Of a stretch of DNA of 39,504 nt, positions 32,438 through 39,504 are shown piece by piece (position 1 is the first letter of the stretch; each line of letters opens with the position of its first letter). A program made the position numbers and the translations under genes. The notes beneath the pieces are model-generated. The model made no database searches and was not told the DNA's origin. It saw only the letters and a list, made by a program, of their open reading frames with translations. Source of the stretch: Bacillota bacterium (GTDB taxonomy: Bacteria > Bacillota > Clostridia > Oscillospirales > Oscillospiraceae); the NCBI GenBank assembly GCA_021200975.1, contig JAJQFT010000116.1, positions 1-39,504 of the forward strand. Reading direction: 5' to 3'.

Positions 32438-34039
32438 TCAGGCGTTCCTCTCACGCATCCATGCGAGATAATCGTCGTAATTTCCATATTTATCCACAAT
32501 CGTGCCATCGCTCTGGAAGGCAATCACACGGTTGCAGACCGAGGAGAGCATCTCATGGTCGTGGCTTGCCAGCAGCACAATGCCGGGGAAGGCCTCCAGC
32601 CCCTTGTTGACCGCCTGAATGGACTCCATATCCAAGTGGTTCGTGGGCTGGTCGAGCAGCACCACGTTCGCGCCGGAGAGCATCATGCGGCTGAGCATAC
32701 AGCGCACCTTCTCGCCGCCGGAGAGCACATTGACCGGCTTGAACACATCCTCGCCGGAGAACAGCATTCGCCCGAGGAAGCTGCGCAGGTACACATCATC
32801 CTTCTTCGCGGAATACTGCCGCAGCCAGTCCACCAGCTCCATATCATTGCCCTCAAAATAGGCGGAATTGTCCTTCGGCAGGTAGCTGCGCGAGGTGGAA
32901 ATGCCCCACTTGATGCTCCCCGCATCCGGCTCCAGCTCGCCCATAAGGATTTGGAACAGCGCCGTCTGCGCCAGCTCATTCTCGCCGACGAAAGCAATCT
33001 TATCGCCCCGGTTGACGGAGAAATAGACCTCCTTCAGCAGCTGCACGCCATCAACCGTGACCGACACATCCTTGACCGTAAGGATATCCTTTCCCAGCTC
33101 CCGCTCCGGCTGGAAACCGACGAAGGGATAGCGCCGCGTGGAGGCGGGCATTTCCTCAACGGTGAGCTTATCGAGCAGCTTGCGCCGCGCGGTGGCCTGC
33201 TTGGCCTTGGCCTTATTGGCGGAGAAGCGCTGGATGAACAGCTGCAGCTCCTCGATTTTTTCCTGATTGCGCTTGTTTTTGTTGCGAATCATCGCCTGCA
33301 CGAGCTGGGACGATTCATACCAGAAGTCGTAATTGCCGACATACATTTTAATCTTGCCATAGTCGATATCGACGGTGTGAGTGCACACGGTGTTGAGGAA
33401 ATGCCGGTCGTGGCTCACCGCGATAACCATATTGGGGAAATCGAGCAGGAAATCCTCAAGCCAGTTGATGGCCTCGATGTCCAAGTTGTTGGTCGGCTCG
33501 TCGAGCATGACGATATCCGGATTGCCGAAAAGCGCCTGCGCAAGCAGCACCTTCACCTTCAGGCGCGGGTCTACCAGCGCCATCATTTCGCCGTGCAGCT
33601 CGGTGGGGATGCCCAGCTCCTGCAGCATCCGCGAGGCATCCGACTCCGCCTCCCAGCCGCCCATCTCGGCGAACTCCGCCTCCAGGTCGGCGGCGCGCAG
33701 CCCATCCTCATCGGAAAAATCGGGCTTTTCGTAGATGGCGTCCTTCTCCTTCATCACCTCATAGAGGTGGCGGTTGCCCATAATCACGGTGTCCATCACG
33801 GTGTGGTCATCGTAGGCGTTCTGGTTCTGCTTGAGCACCGACATCCGCAGGTTCGGCGCGACAGTAATCGAGCCGGTGGTGGAATCCAAATCACCGCACA
33901 GGATGCGCAGGAAGGTGGATTTCCCGGCGCCGTTCGCGCCGATTATGCCGTAGCAGTTGCCCGGCAGAAACTGCAGGTCTACATGCTGGAACAGCCACTG
34001 CCCGCCAAACTGCATCCCCAAATTGCTGACTGTAATCAT
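32438..34039 (-). CDS. ABC-F family ATPase (YbiT/YkpA-like)
   Basis: This 533-residue soluble protein has two ABC ATPase domains and no membrane segment, so it belongs to the ribosome-associated ABC-F group, probably the YbiT/YkpA branch. Domain 1 has Walker A GANGAGKS (34-41) and Walker B VMLDEPTNNLD. The linker contains a basic helix (RNKNKRNQEKIEEL). Domain 2 has the signature LSGGEKVRC and VVLLDQPTNHLD. Its Walker A reads GENELAQT, with Gln358 where Lys is required for ATP binding in the classical motif. ATG 34039 follows AAGGAGC. It leads an operon with argS and the small downstream gene. Confidence 0.9.
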   Translation of the reverse strand: MITVSNLGMQFGGQWLFQHVDLQFLPGNCYGIIGANGAGKSTFLRILCGDLDSTTGSITVAPNLRMSVLKQNQNAYDDHTVMDTVIMGNRHLYEVMKEKDAIYEKPDFSDEDGLRAADLEAEFAEMGGWEAESDASRMLQELGIPTELHGEMMALVDPRLKVKVLLAQALFGNPDIVMLDEPTNNLDIEAINWLEDFLLDFPNMVIAVSHDRHFLNTVCTHTVDIDYGKIKMYVGNYDFWYESSQLVQAMIRNKNKRNQEKIEELQLFIQRFSANKAKAKQATARRKLLDKLTVEEMPASTRRYPFVGFQPERELGKDILTVKDVSVTVDGVQLLKEVYFSVNRGDKIAFVGENELAQTALFQILMGELEPDAGSIKWGISTSRSYLPKDNSAYFEGNDMELVDWLRQYSAKKDDVYLRSFLGRMLFSGEDVFKPVNVLSGGEKVRCMLSRMMLSGANVVLLDQPTNHLDMESIQAVNKGLEAFPGIVLLASHDHEMLSSVCNRVIAFQSDGTIVDKYGNYDDYLAWMRERNA

Positions 34040-34080
34040 AAAACGCTCCTTATTTTTTCGTTCCAAGGTGACTCGGCATA

Positions 34081-34089
34081 ATCATACCA
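34081..34089 (-). promoter_or_regulatory. Extended -10 of the ABC-F/argS operon
   Basis: On the - strand TGG-TATGAT (complement of 34081-34089) lies about 40 bases before the start. No good -35 is seen (a T-rich stretch is at the right distance), so this is a moderate call. Confidence 0.5.
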
Positions 34090-34127
34090 CAAACTTGTAA
34101 ATAAAAAAAGAACTTTTTTTCCAGGAC

Positions 34128-34155
34128 TTGCATTTTTTTGCAAAGGTGCTATAAT
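34128..34155 (+). promoter_or_regulatory. Promoter of htpG
   Basis: TTGCAT (34128-34133), a 16-base spacer and TATAAT (34150-34155), with an extended -10 TGC. The CIRCE operator begins two bases downstream. Confidence 0.88.
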
Positions 34156-34156
34156 A

Positions 34157-34183
34157 TTAGCACTCGTAAAGATTGAGTGCTAA
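34157..34183 (+). promoter_or_regulatory. CIRCE operator (HrcA binding site)
   Basis: TTAGCACTC, a nine-base spacer and GAGTGCTAA, the exact consensus. It lies over the predicted transcription start of htpG. HrcA repression and heat induction are expected. hrcA itself is not in the window. Confidence 0.97.
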
Positions 34184-34212
34184 ATTTTTCATCTGAAAGG
34201 ATAGACCGTGCT

Positions 34213-36090
34213 ATGAAGAAAAAGCAATTTAAGGCGGAGTCGCAGCGTCTATTGGACCTGATGATTAACTCCATTTACACCCACAAGGAAATTTTCCTGC
34301 GGGAAATCCTCTCCAACGCTTCGGACGCGATGGACAAGCTCGCCTACACCGCTCTTACGGACGACAAGATCGCCCTGGACCGGGACGCGCTTGCCATCAC
34401 CATCACCCGCGACGAGGAGAGCCGCACCCTCACCGTTTCCGACAACGGCATCGGCATGAGCCGCGAGGAGATGGAGGAGAATCTCGGCACCATCGCCAAA
34501 TCTGGCTCGCTGCAATTCAAGACGGAGATGGAAAAGAGCGACGACCTGGACATCATCGGCCAATTCGGCGTGGGCTTCTACTCCGCGTTCATGGTGGCCT
34601 CCTCCGTGAGCGTCATCTCCAAAAAATATGGCGAGGACAGCGCGTGGAAATGGGTGTCGGATGGCTCGGACGGCTACACCATCGAGCAGGCCGAGCGCGA
34701 AGGCGTGGGCACCGACGTGATTATGACCATCAAGGCAGACAGCGAGGAGGAGAACTACAGCGAATTTCTGGAGGAGTACCGCCTGCGCGAGCTGGTAAAG
34801 CGCTACTCCGACTATATCCGCTACCCCATCCGTATGCTCGTCACGAAATCGCGCAAGAAGGAGGATTCCGAGGACTACGAGGAATACACCGAGATGGAAA
34901 CGCTCAACTCGATGGTTCCCATCTGGCAGCGCAGCAAGAAGGACGTGACCGAGGAGGAATACAACACCTTCTACCGCGAAAAATTCTTCGACTACGAGAA
35001 GCCCCTGCGCACCATCTCCTACTCGACCGAGGGTCTGGCCTCGTTCAAGGCGCTGCTGTATATCCCCGGCAAAGCGCCCTACGACTTCTGGAGCAAGGAC
35101 TATAAGTCCGGCCTGCAGCTCTATTCCAGCGGCGTGCTGATTATGGAAAACTGCGAGGACCTGCTGCCCGAGCACTTCCGCTTCGTGCGCGGCGTAGTGG
35201 ATTCGCAGGATCTGAGCCTGAATATCTCCCGCGAAATGCTTCAGCACAACCGCCAGCTTACGCTGATTGCCCGCAACATCGAGAAGAAAGTCAAGTCCGA
35301 GCTGAAGGCGATGCTCGCCAACGACCGCGAAAGCTATGAGAAGTTCTATGCCGCCTTCGGCCGCCAGCTGAAATACGGCACCTGCGCCGAATATGGCTCC
35401 CACAAGGAGATGACGCAGGATCTGCTGCTCTACCGCTCGAACCGCGAGGACAAGTGGATTACGCTTGAGGAATACGTTTCCGCGATGGCCGAGGGGCAGG
35501 AGAAAATCTACTACGCCTCCGGCGAGAGCTGCGAGAACCTGCGCAAGCTGCCGCAGGTCGCCGCCCTGCAAAAGAAGGGCTACGATGTGCTGCTGATGAC
35601 CGATGAGGTGGACGAATTCATCCCCCAGACCCTCATGACCTACGCCGAGAAGAAATTCTGCAACGCGCTCACGGAGGATCTCGAGCTGCAAAGCGAGGAG
35701 GAGAAGAAAGCGCTCGAGGAGAAGTCCGAGGAATGGAAGGGCTTCCTGAGCTTCATTCAGGACGCGCTCGGCGAGAGCGTGAAGCAGGTGAAGCTATCGG
35801 GCGACCTTGGCGAGCAGGCCGTATGCATGACCCCGGAGGGCGGCATGAGCTTCGAGATGGAGAAATATATGAAGCGCGTAAACCCCGACATGGCGTTCCC
35901 GGTCGGCCGCATCCTCGAGCTGAACCCGGAGCATGACGCGGTGAAGGCGCTGATCGCCGCAGTCACGGACGACCCGGTGAAGGCCAAGGACTACGCCCAG
36001 CTCCTGATGGCGCAGGCGCAGCTGATGGCGGGGCTGCCCATTGACGACCCGCAGGCCTATTCGGCGCTTGTTTGCAAGCTGATGCAGTAA
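34213..36090 (+). CDS. htpG: Molecular chaperone HtpG (Hsp90)
   Basis: Bacterial Hsp90 of 625 residues, normal length. The N-terminal GHKL ATPase domain has EILSNASDAMDKL (31-43), DNGIGM (77-82) and GQFGVGFYSAF, all ATP-binding elements. A middle client domain includes the catalytic SREML loop (ISREMLQHNRQL), and a C-terminal dimerisation domain ends the protein. ATG 34213 follows GAAAGGATAGACC. The earlier in-frame start would lie in the CIRCE element and has no ribosome site. It is monocistronic and directly controlled by HrcA. Confidence 0.97.
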   Translation: MKKKQFKAESQRLLDLMINSIYTHKEIFLREILSNASDAMDKLAYTALTDDKIALDRDALAITITRDEESRTLTVSDNGIGMSREEMEENLGTIAKSGSLQFKTEMEKSDDLDIIGQFGVGFYSAFMVASSVSVISKKYGEDSAWKWVSDGSDGYTIEQAEREGVGTDVIMTIKADSEEENYSEFLEEYRLRELVKRYSDYIRYPIRMLVTKSRKKEDSEDYEEYTEMETLNSMVPIWQRSKKDVTEEEYNTFYREKFFDYEKPLRTISYSTEGLASFKALLYIPGKAPYDFWSKDYKSGLQLYSSGVLIMENCEDLLPEHFRFVRGVVDSQDLSLNISREMLQHNRQLTLIARNIEKKVKSELKAMLANDRESYEKFYAAFGRQLKYGTCAEYGSHKEMTQDLLLYRSNREDKWITLEEYVSAMAEGQEKIYYASGESCENLRKLPQVAALQKKGYDVLLMTDEVDEFIPQTLMTYAEKKFCNALTEDLELQSEEEKKALEEKSEEWKGFLSFIQDALGESVKQVKLSGDLGEQAVCMTPEGGMSFEMEKYMKRVNPDMAFPVGRILELNPEHDAVKALIAAVTDDPVKAKDYAQLLMAQAQLMAGLPIDDPQAYSALVCKLMQ

Positions 36091-36114
36091 TGCAGACGGC
36101 TATTTAGAAAATTT

Positions 36115-36140
36115 CCGCCCGCGGAGCGCTCCGCGGGCGG
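36115..36140. terminator. Terminator between htpG and the CmpB-type gene
   Basis: A perfect 26-base palindrome, CCGCCCGCGGA/GCGC/TCCGCGGGCGG. T-rich tails on both strands (TTATTCTG and the complement AAATTTTC) suit bidirectional use. Confidence 0.85.
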
Positions 36141-36159
36141 TTATTCTGTTGGCGCTTCG

Positions 36160-37152
36160 CTATTGCGTGAGGAAAACCATGTTGGCATAGATTTTTTCCA
36201 TCCGCTCATCCGGGAAGCGCTCGTCAATCCACTCGAAGAAGGCGTTGGAGGCCGGAACCTCATAGGTGCGCCCATACCAGCGGTAGAGCGAAAGCGCGGA
36301 CATGAGTGAATTGAATACGAAGAATACCGCCAGCGCCCACGTCAGCACCTTTCCCGCGCAGTTGGGGATTTTGAGGATAAGCTGCGCGATGCGCGGATAG
36401 AGATTCTTCATCCACATCGCGCCGAGGACGCCCCAGAAAATCGAATACAGCAGGCAGATCCGCCCGTTGAGATTGAAGGGCATATCGCTGTAGTCCCACG
36501 AGCGGGTGCCCATCACCATCTCCTGCCCCCAGGAGCAGACATACTCAACCACGCTGCCCACAACCATGCCGCCCAAAAACGAGAGCCAGCTCCCGCGGTT
36601 GCGGAAGCGGTACAGGCAAACCGTGAGCGCAACCGCGCCCGCACCATACAGGAGGTTGAACGGCCCGTATACCAGCCCCGCGCGGCTTTCGATATAGCCA
36701 TTGCGAATCAGGCACCAAAGCATCTCCACCACGACGCCTGCAAAGCTGCCGACGTAAAAAATCAGCAGCAGCTTATACAGATTCAGCCCTTTGGCAAAAT
36801 GCGCGGACGCGCTCTCGGAGGAATCCACCGCCGCATTGGCGGGCAGCGGCAGCATCCTGCGCCGGTTCTGCCGCCGGATGTCGCGCCAGCGGGCATTCAG
36901 CTCGTCCTGCATTTCGTAGGTGCGCGCGAGCGCCTTGCCGAGATTCGCCGCTGCCCGCCCAAGCGACTCGGACTTGCCCTGCACCTCCTGCTGCGGAAGC
37001 GCGGGGTCGAGCAGCTGCGGGAAAAACGCGCGCATATCGGCATCGGCCTGCTCCGCCGTCTCCAGCGCGCGCAGACTCTCCTCCTCAATGGGCAGCACGC
37101 AGGCCGGCGCCTTCGTTTCGGCCGCCCTGTCGCCGCGGATGCGTCTTCTCAT
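36160..37152 (-). CDS. CmpB-like putative ABC transporter permease
   Basis: This 330-residue protein has a 120-residue soluble, charged N-terminal part and about six membrane helices. The central block SWDYSDMPFNLNGRICLLYS, preceded by EYVCSWGQEM, is the signature of the CmpB-like family (often annotated as a putative ABC permease, though no ATPase is nearby). Function is unknown. The start overlaps the preceding AI-2E-type gene by four bases (ATGA), so the two are co-translated. The N-terminal extension with EEESLRALETAEQADADM is unusual relative to the compact family members I know. Confidence 0.85.
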   Translation of the reverse strand: MRRRIRGDRAAETKAPACVLPIEEESLRALETAEQADADMRAFFPQLLDPALPQQEVQGKSESLGRAAANLGKALARTYEMQDELNARWRDIRRQNRRRMLPLPANAAVDSSESASAHFAKGLNLYKLLLIFYVGSFAGVVVEMLWCLIRNGYIESRAGLVYGPFNLLYGAGAVALTVCLYRFRNRGSWLSFLGGMVVGSVVEYVCSWGQEMVMGTRSWDYSDMPFNLNGRICLLYSIFWGVLGAMWMKNLYPRIAQLILKIPNCAGKVLTWALAVFFVFNSLMSALSLYRWYGRTYEVPASNAFFEWIDERFPDERMEKIYANMVFLTQ

Positions 37153-38402
37153 GCTTTCTCCCCCTCCGGCTCGGCGGCTGCCGCCGGGTCTTCGGGAGCG
37201 GGCGTGCTCTCCGGGATGGGAGCGCTCTCACCGGTCTGCGTGCCGGCCTCCCGCGCCTGCCGCCATGCCACGCCGGTGCTGACCAGCTTGCGGATAATGT
37301 CGTAGATTACCGCAAACAGCGGCACGCCGATAATCATCCCGACGAAGCCATACAGCCCGCCGAACAGGACGATGGAAAACAGCACCCAAAAGCCGGAAAG
37401 CCCCGTAGAATTGCTGAGAATCTTCGGCCCGAGAATGTTGCCGTCGAACTGCTGCAAAATCAGCACAAACACGGCGAACACCAACGCCTGAATGGGGTCA
37501 ACCAGCAGAATCAGCAGCACCGAGGGTATCGCGCCGATCCATGGGCCGAAGAAGGGGATGATATTGGTCACGCCGATAAGCACGCTGATGAGAATGCTGT
37601 AGGGCATTTTCAGGATGGACATCCCGATAAAGCAGAGGATGCCGATGATGGTTGAGTCGATCAGCCGCCCGTCGATGAAGCCGCCAAAAACCTGATCGAC
37701 GTAGCGGAATTCGTCGAGGATTCGCCCCGACCACTTCTCGCCAAAGACGCAATAGAGGATTTTTTTCGACTGTGCGGCAAATTTCTTGCGGTTGCCCAGA
37801 ATATAGATGGATGCAATCGCGCCCATCACCACATTCGTCAACAGCGAAACGACGCTCACCACACCGCTGGATACGCCGCCAATCATCACCTCCAGATTCG
37901 GCAGGAGATTGTTGTTGATCCACGCGGGGATGGAGGTGGAGAAGCTCTCGGTAAAGCTCGTGATGTAGTTGCTGATGGTTTCGTACTCGCCGACGTACTG
38001 CATCAGCCAGCTGGCAATCTCGCGCACCCGTGCCGGGATCCCCAGCGCGACGGACACGATGCTGTCAATCAGCGTGGGCAGCACCGCGACCAGCAGAATG
38101 GTAACAACCGCCACCGCCAGCAGCAGCGCCAGCAGAATGCTCAGCCCCGCGGCAAGCTTATCGCGCGGCTTTCCGTGCCTACGGAAGAAGGTGCATAGCC
38201 GCCCCTCCAGCGAATTGCAGATGGGCTTGAGGATGTAGGCAATGACACCGCCAATCAGAAAAGGCGCGAGAATGCCCCCAAGCGTGGAGAAAATCGCGCG
38301 AATCTGGTCGGTGCGTGAGAGGAGGAAATATAGCAGCAGGCTCAGCGCGATCGCGCCGAACAGCGAGAACATGAGCTTAATATATCGGCTGTGAATCTTC
38401 AT
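37149..38402 (-). CDS. AI-2E family transporter
   Basis: This 417-residue membrane protein has seven or eight helices and the family layout: PFLIGGVIAYILKPICN near the start, a long central loop with amphipathic segments, the conserved NIIPFFGPWIGAIPSVL and PKILSNSTGLSGFWVL. Members export small solutes, autoinducer-2 or ions (Na+/H+ antiport), but the substrate here cannot be told. ATG 38402 is preceded by AAAGGA. The longer frame has no better site. The C-terminal tail is rich in Pro, Glu and Ala. Confidence 0.9.
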   Translation of the reverse strand: MKIHSRYIKLMFSLFGAIALSLLLYFLLSRTDQIRAIFSTLGGILAPFLIGGVIAYILKPICNSLEGRLCTFFRRHGKPRDKLAAGLSILLALLLAVAVVTILLVAVLPTLIDSIVSVALGIPARVREIASWLMQYVGEYETISNYITSFTESFSTSIPAWINNNLLPNLEVMIGGVSSGVVSVVSLLTNVVMGAIASIYILGNRKKFAAQSKKILYCVFGEKWSGRILDEFRYVDQVFGGFIDGRLIDSTIIGILCFIGMSILKMPYSILISVLIGVTNIIPFFGPWIGAIPSVLLILLVDPIQALVFAVFVLILQQFDGNILGPKILSNSTGLSGFWVLFSIVLFGGLYGFVGMIIGVPLFAVIYDIIRKLVSTGVAWRQAREAGTQTGESAPIPESTPAPEDPAAAAEPEGEKA

Positions 38403-38460
38403 GCAATCCAGTCCTTTCCATCCGACAGCGCCGCTTTCAGTGCCAAATCCGGATGATGCC

Positions 38461-38490
38461 ATTATACTACCCGCTCGCCAATTTCGTCAA
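38461..38490 (-). promoter_or_regulatory. Promoter of the AI-2E/CmpB operon
   Basis: On the - strand TTGACG (complement of 38485-38490), an 18-base spacer and TATAAT (complement of 38461-38466). The -35 is only 11 bases from the -35 of the divergent His/Cys-rich gene, so the two promoters are back to back. Confidence 0.82.
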
Positions 38491-38501
38491 GGATTATTTG
38501 T

Positions 38502-38529
38502 TTGACAAGCGTGAATTTTGTGTTATAAT
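38502..38529 (+). promoter_or_regulatory. Promoter of the His/Cys-rich gene and cooT
   Basis: TTGACA (38502-38507), a 16-base spacer and TATAAT (38524-38529), with an extended -10 TGT. Confidence 0.9.
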
Positions 38530-38559
38530 AAGGAAAAATCCATAAAGGAGCGAACGATT

Positions 38560-38847
38560 ATGCATCTAGATCCCGAACACGTCCATTCCCACGCGCACGA
38601 GTGCGAGCATTCGTGCGATGGCTGTGCCACGCCCTGCGAGCACACGCCGATGGAGGAGCTGACCGCTCTGATGAAATATATGGTTGGGCACAACACCGCC
38701 CATGCCAAGGAGCTGGCAGACCTTGCCGTGCAGCTCGATCAGGCGGGAGACCACAGCGCCTACGAGCAGGTGATGGCCGCGGTATCCGACTTTGAGAAGG
38801 GCAATATGCGCCTTTCCGTGGTGCTGGCCGCGCTCGAAGCAAAGTGA
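38560..38847 (+). CDS. His/Cys-rich small metal-binding protein
   Basis: This 95-residue protein has seven histidines and four cysteines in its first 30 residues (HVHSHAHECEH, SCDGCATPCEH), a clear metal-chelating tail. The rest is an amphipathic helix pair (MEELTALMKYMVGHNTAHAK onward) with further histidines. The start ATG 38560 follows AAAGGAG by eight bases. It is followed after ten bases by cooT, a nickel-binding protein, so nickel (or cobalt) storage or delivery is a fair inference, reminiscent of the His-rich CooJ that accompanies CooT in carbon-monoxide dehydrogenase systems. I do not see real homology to CooJ. Confidence 0.8.
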   Translation: MHLDPEHVHSHAHECEHSCDGCATPCEHTPMEELTALMKYMVGHNTAHAKELADLAVQLDQAGDHSAYEQVMAAVSDFEKGNMRLSVVLAALEAK

Positions 38848-38857
38848 GGCGAGAAGC

Positions 38858-39055
38858 ATGTGCCTGTCTACGGTTTACCGGAATGAAAAAACGGCCGAGA
38901 ACATCGCCATGCGCAACGTCATGCGCATCGAGTGCGCGGATGGCTGCGTCCTGCTCACCGACCTGATGGAGCGCACCGTCGCCATCGAGGGGCGGCTGAA
39001 GGAAGCGAACCTGGTCGACGGCTTCGTAATCGTCGAGGAGCGAATCCCCGCCTGA
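38858..39055 (+). CDS. cooT: CooT-family nickel-binding protein
   Basis: This 65-residue protein begins MCLSTVY, the CooT hallmark in which the N-terminal Met-Cys binds nickel. It continues with the expected beta-rich pattern (VMRIECADGCVLLTDLM and VAIEGRLKEANLVDGFVIVEE). CooT proteins bind Ni2+ and are thought to aid nickel enzyme maturation. Start ATG 38858 follows GAGGCGAGAAGC. It is co-transcribed with the His/Cys-rich gene. No nickel enzyme is in the window. Confidence 0.9.
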   Translation: MCLSTVYRNEKTAENIAMRNVMRIECADGCVLLTDLMERTVAIEGRLKEANLVDGFVIVEERIPA

Positions 39056-39060
39056 ATCCC

Positions 39061-39102
39061 TGCCGCCTCCCTGCGGGAAATCCGCGGGAAGGCGGCATTT
39101 TT
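39061..39102 (+). terminator. Intrinsic terminator after cooT
   Basis: TGCCGCCT (39061-39068) pairs with AGGCGGCA (39090-39097), extended inward by GCGG/CCGC with a mismatch, followed by TTTTT. Confidence 0.9.
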
Positions 39103-39180
39103 CCGCGTCGCTTGTGCAAAGTGCCGAGCACATTGTCAAAATACGCAAAAATATTGGCAAATTCGCCGTGTGAAAAATGG

Positions 39181-39209
39181 TTGACTTTTAAAGTGTTCTC
39201 ATGTAAAAT
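39181..39209 (+). promoter_or_regulatory. Promoter of the 44-residue peptide gene
   Basis: TTGACT (39181-39186), a 17-base spacer and TAAAAT (39204-39209). It is 48 bases before the start codon. Confidence 0.7.
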
Positions 39210-39256
39210 ACATTTGTACTCGATGGACGGAATGTTCATAAAAAGGAGCGCTTCCA

Positions 39257-39391
39257 ATGACACACTACCGCAACCGCCAAACATCTGCCGCTGCCGGTGC
39301 AGAGGCTTGCTCCTGCGCGCGCTCTATTCGACTTTCCCTGCTGGGCACCTTCGTGGCGCCCATTTTTGTTGCCCTGCTGCCGCTACCCTAA
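39257..39391 (+). CDS. 44-residue basic/hydrophobic peptide, unknown function
   Basis: This reading frame is preceded by AAGGAG (39243-39248) with eight bases of spacing and by its own promoter, and is followed by a terminator, so it looks like a genuine small gene. The N-terminal part is basic and polar (MTHYRNRQTSAAAG), with CSC in the middle, and the C-terminal half is hydrophobic with repeated prolines (LSLLGTFVAPIFVALLPLP). That suggests a small membrane peptide. It has no recognised family. It could instead be a leader peptide whose downstream gene lies beyond the window or was separated by an insertion. Confidence 0.6.
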   Translation: MTHYRNRQTSAAAGAEACSCARSIRLSLLGTFVAPIFVALLPLP

Positions 39392-39412
39392 CGCGGGCTG
39401 ACTGTGTTGCAG

Positions 39413-39447
39413 AAGGTCGGCTCGTCATAACGCGGGCCGGCCTTTTT
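39413..39447 (+). terminator. Intrinsic terminator after the 44-residue gene
   Basis: AAGGTCGGC (39413-39421) pairs with GCCGGCCTT (39436-39444) with one G-U, followed by T residues. The sequence TAACGCGGGC occurs at 39389-39398 (covering the stop codon) and again at 39428-39437 in the hairpin loop. Confidence 0.8.
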
Positions 39448-39454
39448 GTATAGA

Positions 39455-39504
39455 GGCTCTATGTCAATAGTTGGGGTAGGGAGAAAATAAGAAAAGATTC
39501 CTGT
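39455..39504 (+). mobile_element. Possible end of an ISL3-type insertion sequence
   Basis: GGCTCTATGTCAATAGTTGG at 39455 resembles the terminal inverted repeats of ISL3-family elements, which begin GGCTCTTTGTCAA. Only the edge is visible, so no transposase can be confirmed. Confidence 0.3.

Noticed and set aside
1..39504. tRNA genes and CRISPR arrays
   Set aside because: I saw no cloverleaf-type sequence with a T-loop GTTCGA context outside genes and no regularly spaced repeats.

Overview
The window reads as chromosomal DNA of a moderately GC-rich, low-redundancy member of the Firmicutes, most likely a gut-type clostridium of the Oscillospiraceae kind. The signs are strong AGGAGG ribosome sites, TTGACA/TATAAT promoters (many with an extended TGn -10), a perfect CIRCE heat-shock operator, a tetrahydrofolate riboswitch ahead of an ECF folate transporter, a Y-family polymerase paired with a YolD-like protein, a CpsB/CpsC/CpsD tyrosine-phosphorylation module and a CooT nickel protein. 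The assignment to a family is inference. I see no tRNA, rRNA or CRISPR array.

Region 1 (84-14134, + strand) is one 13-gene surface-polysaccharide operon driven from a clear promoter at 84-112 and closed by a bidirectional terminator. It encodes the initiating sugar-phosphate transferase, two family-2 glycosyltransferases, a Wzy-type polymerase, the complete dTDP-L-rhamnose pathway (rfbA, rfbB, rfbD, rfbC), a Wzx flippase, and a distinctive tail: a LicD-type phosphotransferase, a protein fusing an IspD/TarI-type cytidylyltransferase to a DRE-TIM aldolase, a D-2-hydroxyacid dehydrogenase, and a left-handed beta-helix acetyltransferase. The tail looks like a dedicated route for making and attaching an unusual CDP-activated phospho-substituent.

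Region 2 (14133-21981) holds mgtE (Mg2+ transporter, - strand) behind a 245-nt leader with an upstream open reading frame, a long hairpin and a G-rich element; a GH13 glycosidase with a Cys-rich small partner; and a potABCD polyamine ABC transporter operon.

Region 3 (22069-25947, - strand) holds cpsB-cpsC-cpsD, which regulates polysaccharide length and export and is separated from the biosynthetic operon, and a three-gene cassette of a signal-less amidase with two small membrane proteins that resembles a phage lysis module.

Region 4 (26038-30426, + strand) holds a translesion polymerase with its YolD partner, then a THF riboswitch controlling folT and folC. Region 5 (30435-36140) holds an ABC-F ATPase, argS and a small unknown gene on the - strand, and divergent htpG under CIRCE control. 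Region 6 (36160-39504) holds a CmpB-type membrane protein and an AI-2E-family transporter (- strand), a divergent His/Cys-rich protein plus CooT pair, a 44-residue membrane peptide with its own promoter and terminator, and what may be the edge of an insertion sequence at the right end.
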